A stretch of 9,482 bases of DNA from Bacteroidales bacterium UBA5433 (GTDB lineage Bacteria; Bacteroidota; Bacteroidia; Bacteroidales; UBA932). This document shows positions 6,634-9,482 of the stretch, in pieces (position 1 is the stretch's first letter; every line of letters begins with the position of its first letter). Location of the stretch: assembly GCA_002427525.1 (NCBI GenBank), contig DIRP01000016.1:1-9482 (forward strand), written 5' to 3'. The notes beneath the pieces are model-generated. The model saw only the letters and a list, made by a program, of their open reading frames with translations, was not told where the DNA came from and did no database searches. The translations under genes and the position numbers were made by a program.

Positions 6634-7497
6634 ATGAAAACAAAACACATTACACTGGTTTTTATGTTGTTAGGGCTGTTCCTTTCGCTAGCCCCGGTTC
6701 CGGCCCCGGCACAAGGAACGTACGTGACGGATTCCCTACAAAGTACTATTCTGGGAGAAACACGCTACTTTGCCGTGTACCTGCCCAAAAGTTACGAAGC
6801 CGAGCCAGCCCGGGAATATCCGGTATTGTACCTGCTGCACGGGGGTGGAGGTTGCTGGAAAGACTGGGCACAAACGGGCAACGTAGTAAGTATTGCCAAC
6901 CAGCTGATGGCTGCCCGGGATTCCCGGGAAATGATCATTGTGATGCCCGATGCCGGAACTACGCTCATGACATATTTTAATGGGGATACTTGGAATTTTG
7001 AAGACCATTTCTTTGACGAGTTTATGCCGTTGGTAGAAACCCGGTACCGTATCAGGAAAGAGAAAGGGGCACGGGCTGTTGCCGGATTGTCTATGGGTGG
7101 ACAAGGTTCTGTTATGTACGCTTGCCACAGGCCCGATGTGTTTTCTGTGGTGTACGCCATGAGTGCCTATTTGTATCCATCGCCCATTTCTATGTACAAT
7201 ACGGAGGATCCGGTGCATAAGGAAATTCGCAAGCGCGTAGCCGATAACGACGCGGTACAGTATATACAAAATTTGACAGAGGAGCAGGCCCGGGCGCTTA
7301 GAAGCATTGTCTGGCTTATTGATTGCGGAGACGATGATTTCACCTACAAGGCCAACGTGGAATTTTCCCTGGCCATGAAAGAGAAAAAAATACCGTTGCA
7401 GGTACGGATTTATGACGGCACGCACAGCTGGGCGTACTGGAGGGCATCCTTGCGCAAGGCGCTGGTCTTTATCTCGGCAAATGTGACAGGCTGGTAA
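6634..7497 (+). CDS. Secreted alpha/beta-hydrolase esterase (esterase D / CE1-like)
   Basis: This 287-aa protein has a type I signal peptide (about 1-27, ending APAQ), so it is exported to the periplasm or beyond. It belongs to the putative-esterase (PF00756) alpha/beta-hydrolase group, which includes feruloyl and acetyl esterases. The oxyanion-region motif HGGGG is at 69-73. The nucleophile elbow GLSMGG has Ser153. The acidic residue is one of Asp233-235 in IDCGDDD, and the catalytic His is His264 in DGTHSW. All triad elements are present and the length is normal. The natural ester is unknown; sugar-linked acetyl or feruloyl groups are usual for relatives. The ATG at 6634 is chosen because it gives the signal peptide. 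The stop overlaps the next start by one base (TAATG). Confidence 0.9.
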   Translation: MKTKHITLVFMLLGLFLSLAPVPAPAQGTYVTDSLQSTILGETRYFAVYLPKSYEAEPAREYPVLYLLHGGGGCWKDWAQTGNVVSIANQLMAARDSREMIIVMPDAGTTLMTYFNGDTWNFEDHFFDEFMPLVETRYRIRKEKGARAVAGLSMGGQGSVMYACHRPDVFSVVYAMSAYLYPSPISMYNTEDPVHKEIRKRVADNDAVQYIQNLTEEQARALRSIVWLIDCGDDDFTYKANVEFSLAMKEKKIPLQVRIYDGTHSWAYWRASLRKALVFISANVTGW

Positions 7498-8453
7498 TGG
7501 AAACGACCCGCCAGAGAGTAGTACGGTCTGTAAAGGCAGTGGCTCCCGGGGCCCTGAAAACGGCATGGTGGCTCATTAAAATCATGTTTGTGGTCACGCT
7601 GGCCATCACTTTCCTGAAATATTTTGGGGTAATTGCGTGGCTGTCGTTCCACCTGACGCCGTTGTTTTCCTATTTCGGGTTGCCGGGAGAAGCAGCACTG
7701 GCCTATGTCTCGGGCTATTTTGTGAACTGCTACTCGGCCATTGCCGTGATGACTACACTTTCTTTGGATATGCGGGCAACTACTATTCTGGCTACCATGG
7801 TGCTGTGTGCGCACAATATCCCCGTTGAAACGGCCGTGCAAAAGAAAACGGGCAGTTCCGTCCTGCGGATGGTTGCAGTGCGTACGTTGTCGTCGCTGGC
7901 TTTGGGGTGGTTGCTGCATCGGGTGATGCCGGGAGAGGCCATGGTGCAGGCGACCGCATGGGTCCAGGAAGAGCAAGCTGCTTTGGGGCCAATGCTGTTG
8001 GACTGGCTGGTGCGTACGGTACGGATTGCCATACCCATGGTGCTGCTGGTATTTTCACTTACGGTAATCCAAAGGTTGTTGTCCGAGTTTGGGGTGATTC
8101 GCTACATTGCCAAATTTCTGAAGCCGGTCATGGTCTTTTTCGGCCTGCCTGCCAAAACGGCCTTTTTGTGGATAGTGGCCAATACCCTGGGACTGGCCTA
8201 CGGGGCGGCCGTTATGATTGACGAGGCGGCTACGGGCAACGTGTCTAAGAAAGACATCGACTTATTGAACCACCATATTGCCATATCGCACAGCAACGTG
8301 GAAGACTTGCTGTTGTTTGCTGCCATCGGGGGCAGCCTGCCCTGGATGCTGCTATCGCGCTGGGTCATGTCCTTGGTGCTGGTGTGGGAACGCCGGCTGG
8401 AAACCTATCTGTCGGGCAAATTGTTCCCGGCCCGCCAACATATTATTTCGTAA
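7497..8453 (+). CDS. Membrane protein with two nucleoside-recognition (Gate) repeats
   Basis: This 318-aa polytopic inner-membrane protein resembles the nucleoside-recognition/Gate domain family (also found in spore maturation proteins SpmA/SpmB and in nucleoside transporters). An internal duplication is visible. FGVIAWLSFHLTPLFSYFGLP (43-63) matches FGVIRYIAKFLKPVMVFFGLP (198-218), and AHNIPVETAV (105-114) lines up with SHSNVEDLLL (264-273). Hydrophobic segments lie at about 25-45, 66-88, 95-110, 125-142, 178-193, 222-241 and 270-297. The transported substrate is not known. Its start codon overlaps the esterase stop, so the two are likely co-translated, but no shared biochemical role is evident. 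A terminator follows about 100 nt after the stop. Confidence 0.8.
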   Translation: METTRQRVVRSVKAVAPGALKTAWWLIKIMFVVTLAITFLKYFGVIAWLSFHLTPLFSYFGLPGEAALAYVSGYFVNCYSAIAVMTTLSLDMRATTILATMVLCAHNIPVETAVQKKTGSSVLRMVAVRTLSSLALGWLLHRVMPGEAMVQATAWVQEEQAALGPMLLDWLVRTVRIAIPMVLLVFSLTVIQRLLSEFGVIRYIAKFLKPVMVFFGLPAKTAFLWIVANTLGLAYGAAVMIDEAATGNVSKKDIDLLNHHIAISHSNVEDLLLFAAIGGSLPWMLLSRWVMSLVLVWERRLETYLSGKLFPARQHIIS

Positions 8454-8552
8454 TCCTGTAGCGCGAAATAGACGGCTATGCCGACTATTGCCGGGTTTGT
8501 GCACCATCTTGAGGCTGGGAGAGATGAAGGGGTAAAGCTGTATATTCTTTGT

Positions 8553-8591
8553 AGTACTACGTCGTATTTTGACGTAGTGCTCTTTTATTTT
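8553..8591 (+). terminator. Intrinsic terminator of the esterase/Gate operon
   Basis: AGTACTACGTC (8553-8563) pairs with GACGTAGTGCT (8571-8581), giving an 11-bp stem with a single G-T wobble and a 7-nt loop. The stem is followed by CTTTTATTTT. This is a textbook rho-independent terminator about 100 nt after the Gate-protein stop. Confidence 0.9.
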
Positions 8592-8626
8592 AGTGACAAT
8601 TACTAACTCATTAAATAATTGCTACT

Positions 8627-8698
8627 ATGTTGATGGGAATATTATTAATTGTGGGATGCCTGCTTGATGGGGCTGCGATGCTGTTTGCGAAGCGGTAG
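8627..8698 (+). CDS. Possible 23-aa single-span membrane micro-protein
   Basis: ATG through TAG encodes 23 residues beginning MLMGILLIVGCLLDGAAM and ending LFAKR. The body is a hydrophobic stretch with one Asp in the middle, and the tail is basic, which is the look of a tiny single-span membrane peptide. It sits alone between two intrinsic terminators, so it would need its own promoter. The 35 nt upstream show only weak -7 resemblance (TAAATAATTG) and no SD. A frame this short can occur by chance; no family is recognised. Confidence 0.3.
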   Translation: MLMGILLIVGCLLDGAAMLFAKR

Positions 8699-8735
8699 GG
8701 TTAGGGTTCATTAAGTGTGTTTTGGTGTCTGACAT

Positions 8736-8771
8736 TGTCCTGAAGTGGGAAACGGCAGGACAGGGGTTTTT
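8736..8771 (+). terminator. Terminator-like hairpin after the micro-ORF
   Basis: TGTCCTG (8736-8742) pairs perfectly with CAGGACA (8756-8762) around a 13-nt loop, followed by GGGGTTTTT. The stem is short and four G separate it from the T-run, so efficiency may be modest. Confidence 0.5.
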
Positions 8772-8816
8772 ATGTTGGTATGGATGCAAGGTAAAACCTC
8801 CTGTAATTATAAAATA

Positions 8817-8847
8817 TTGACAATTTCTAGTTGATTGGGTATCTTTA
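8817..8847 (+). promoter_or_regulatory. Promoter for the last, partial gene
   Basis: TTGACA (8817-8822) is followed after 17 nt by TATCTTTA (8840-8847). Read the Bacteroides way, the TTG ends 20 nt before TATCTTTA, a 7/8 match to TAnnTTTG, which is the correct -33/-7 spacing. The start codon of the downstream gene lies 30 nt further on. This is the best promoter in the window. Confidence 0.65.
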
Positions 8848-8876
8848 TACATCACAATATAACTGATTATCAGACC

Positions 8877-9482
8877 ATGGTATATTTATTAGTAATTCTT
8901 ATAAGTGTCGCTTTTCTTCTTGTCGTTTTCTATAGCAGAAATAAGACTGAAAAAGAAATTGAAGGTAAAGAGCCTATTGAAGAATTGCATATTGAGGATG
9001 AACGTCTTGAAGATAAGGGAGAAACCTGTATCGATCTCCAGCCTGTAGTTCCTGCAGTAAATGATGAAGGCAAAAAAAGTCAAACTGATAAATTGCAACA
9101 AATCATCAGTGAAATAGAAAGTGTTGAAGATCTAATGGACCCCATTGCTGAAACTACAGAGGATGATAAGGTTATTACCATAGATGATATAGAGAACATT
9201 AAAATAAAGGCTAGATTCTATGAGATGCAATTACAATATAGAAGGGCCTATATGTGTTACTATAAGATCTTGCAATTTTATGAAAATTCCGGAAAACAAA
9301 AGGAGACAGATGTTATAAGAAATAAACTTGAATCGTTGTTGAAGATTTTGAAGGTAAGAAATGAGGAAATGAATTTTATTCATTCGGTGTTTAAAACCGA
9401 ATCTGCTTCAGTTCCGGAAGCCACATTTTATGTTAAAGAAAGACAATCCATTGACTCACCAGATCATCTTGCTATTCCTTAC
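8877..9482 (+). CDS. Unrecognised membrane-anchored protein, partial (3' end outside window)
   Basis: An open frame of 202 codons runs to the window edge without a stop. The N-terminus MVYLLVILISVAFLLVVFY (1-19) is one transmembrane anchor followed by RNK, so the rest should be cytoplasmic by the positive-inside rule. Residues 24-105 are acidic and low in complexity, probably a flexible stalk. Residues 106-166 form a predicted helical stretch, ARFYEMQLQYRRAYMCYYKILQFYE and onward, with TPR-like spacing of aromatic and small residues. I do not recognise the family. Codon use is very A+T-rich compared with all upstream genes, which suggests a different origin. The ATG is chosen because it gives the anchor at the very N-terminus and follows a good promoter. 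No SD is visible. Confidence 0.7.
   Translation, partial: MVYLLVILISVAFLLVVFYSRNKTEKEIEGKEPIEELHIEDERLEDKGETCIDLQPVVPAVNDEGKKSQTDKLQQIISEIESVEDLMDPIAETTEDDKVITIDDIENIKIKARFYEMQLQYRRAYMCYYKILQFYENSGKQKETDVIRNKLESLLKILKVRNEEMNFIHSVFKTESASVPEATFYVKERQSIDSPDHLAIPY

Larger units (their letters stand above)
8454..8876. other. 423-bp intergenic stretch with two terminators, a micro-ORF and a promoter
   Basis: The first 100 bp show nothing coding. Then come a strong terminator, a short open frame, a second terminator-like hairpin and a promoter for the last gene, each listed separately. Composition shifts to A+T-rich from about 8580 onward. No tRNA or attachment-site repeat was recognised. Confidence 0.7.

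Noticed and set aside
6465..6980. 171-aa open frame on the plus strand
   Set aside because: It runs through the riboswitch antisense and out of frame across the esterase signal peptide and hydrolase domain; no family features.
6736..7566. 276-aa minus-strand frame
   Set aside because: Antisense to the esterase, whose catalytic triad is intact in the plus frame.
7410..7976. 188-aa minus-strand frame
   Set aside because: Antisense to the Gate protein; His/Gln/Arg-rich composition typical of a shadow frame.
8696..8708. Telomere-like TAGGGTTAGGGTT
   Set aside because: Only two units, no array and no linear-replicon features; most likely chance.
1..9482. CRISPR array, tRNA, rRNA or insertion sequence
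   Set aside because: No regularly spaced repeats with spacers, no cloverleaf arms and no transposase-like frame were seen on either strand.

Overview
The window looks like a chromosomal segment from a Bacteroidales bacterium. The evidence is Bacteroides-type -7 boxes (TAnnTTTG), weak or absent Shine-Dalgarno sequences, many surface lipoproteins, a DUF4465 protein and a BtuG-like propeller protein. Genus and species cannot be fixed from the sequence alone.

Layout. (1) Positions 66-1069 hold two housekeeping genes, divergently transcribed from a 26-nt gap: a YbaK/ProX-type aminoacyl-tRNA deacylase (minus) and a GNAT acetyltransferase (plus). Each has a -7 box 4 nt before its start codon, which suggests nearly leaderless mRNAs. 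(2) Positions 1063-6572 (minus) are the centrepiece: a cobalamin riboswitch followed by four genes, in transcription order a DUF4465 lipoprotein, a BtuG-like beta-propeller lipoprotein, a two-PKD-domain lipoprotein and a BtuB-type TonB-dependent receptor. The three junctions are 4-nt overlaps (GTGA, ATGA, ATGA), so translation is probably coupled along the operon. The last gene overlaps the convergent GNAT gene by 7 nt. (3) Positions 6605-8591 (plus), divergent from the riboswitch, hold a secreted esterase and a membrane protein with two nucleoside-recognition/Gate repeats. They are joined by a TAATG overlap and end at a strong intrinsic terminator. (4) Positions 8592-9482 are markedly richer in A+T. 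This part has a possible 23-codon membrane micro-ORF between two terminators, a well-formed promoter, and the first 202 codons of an unrecognised membrane-anchored protein that runs off the window.

How it works together. The riboswitch should silence the operon when corrinoid is plentiful. When it is scarce, the cell would display three surface lipoproteins that capture or hand over corrinoid, plus the outer-membrane transporter. BtuG-BtuB complexes are established in Bacteroides. The roles of the DUF4465 and PKD lipoproteins as further corrinoid-handling partners are inferred from their place under the riboswitch. No inner-membrane BtuCDF genes are in the window. The esterase/Gate pair is a separate transcription unit with no visible functional link to B12 except the shared promoter region.

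No tRNA, rRNA, CRISPR array, transposase or insertion sequence was seen.
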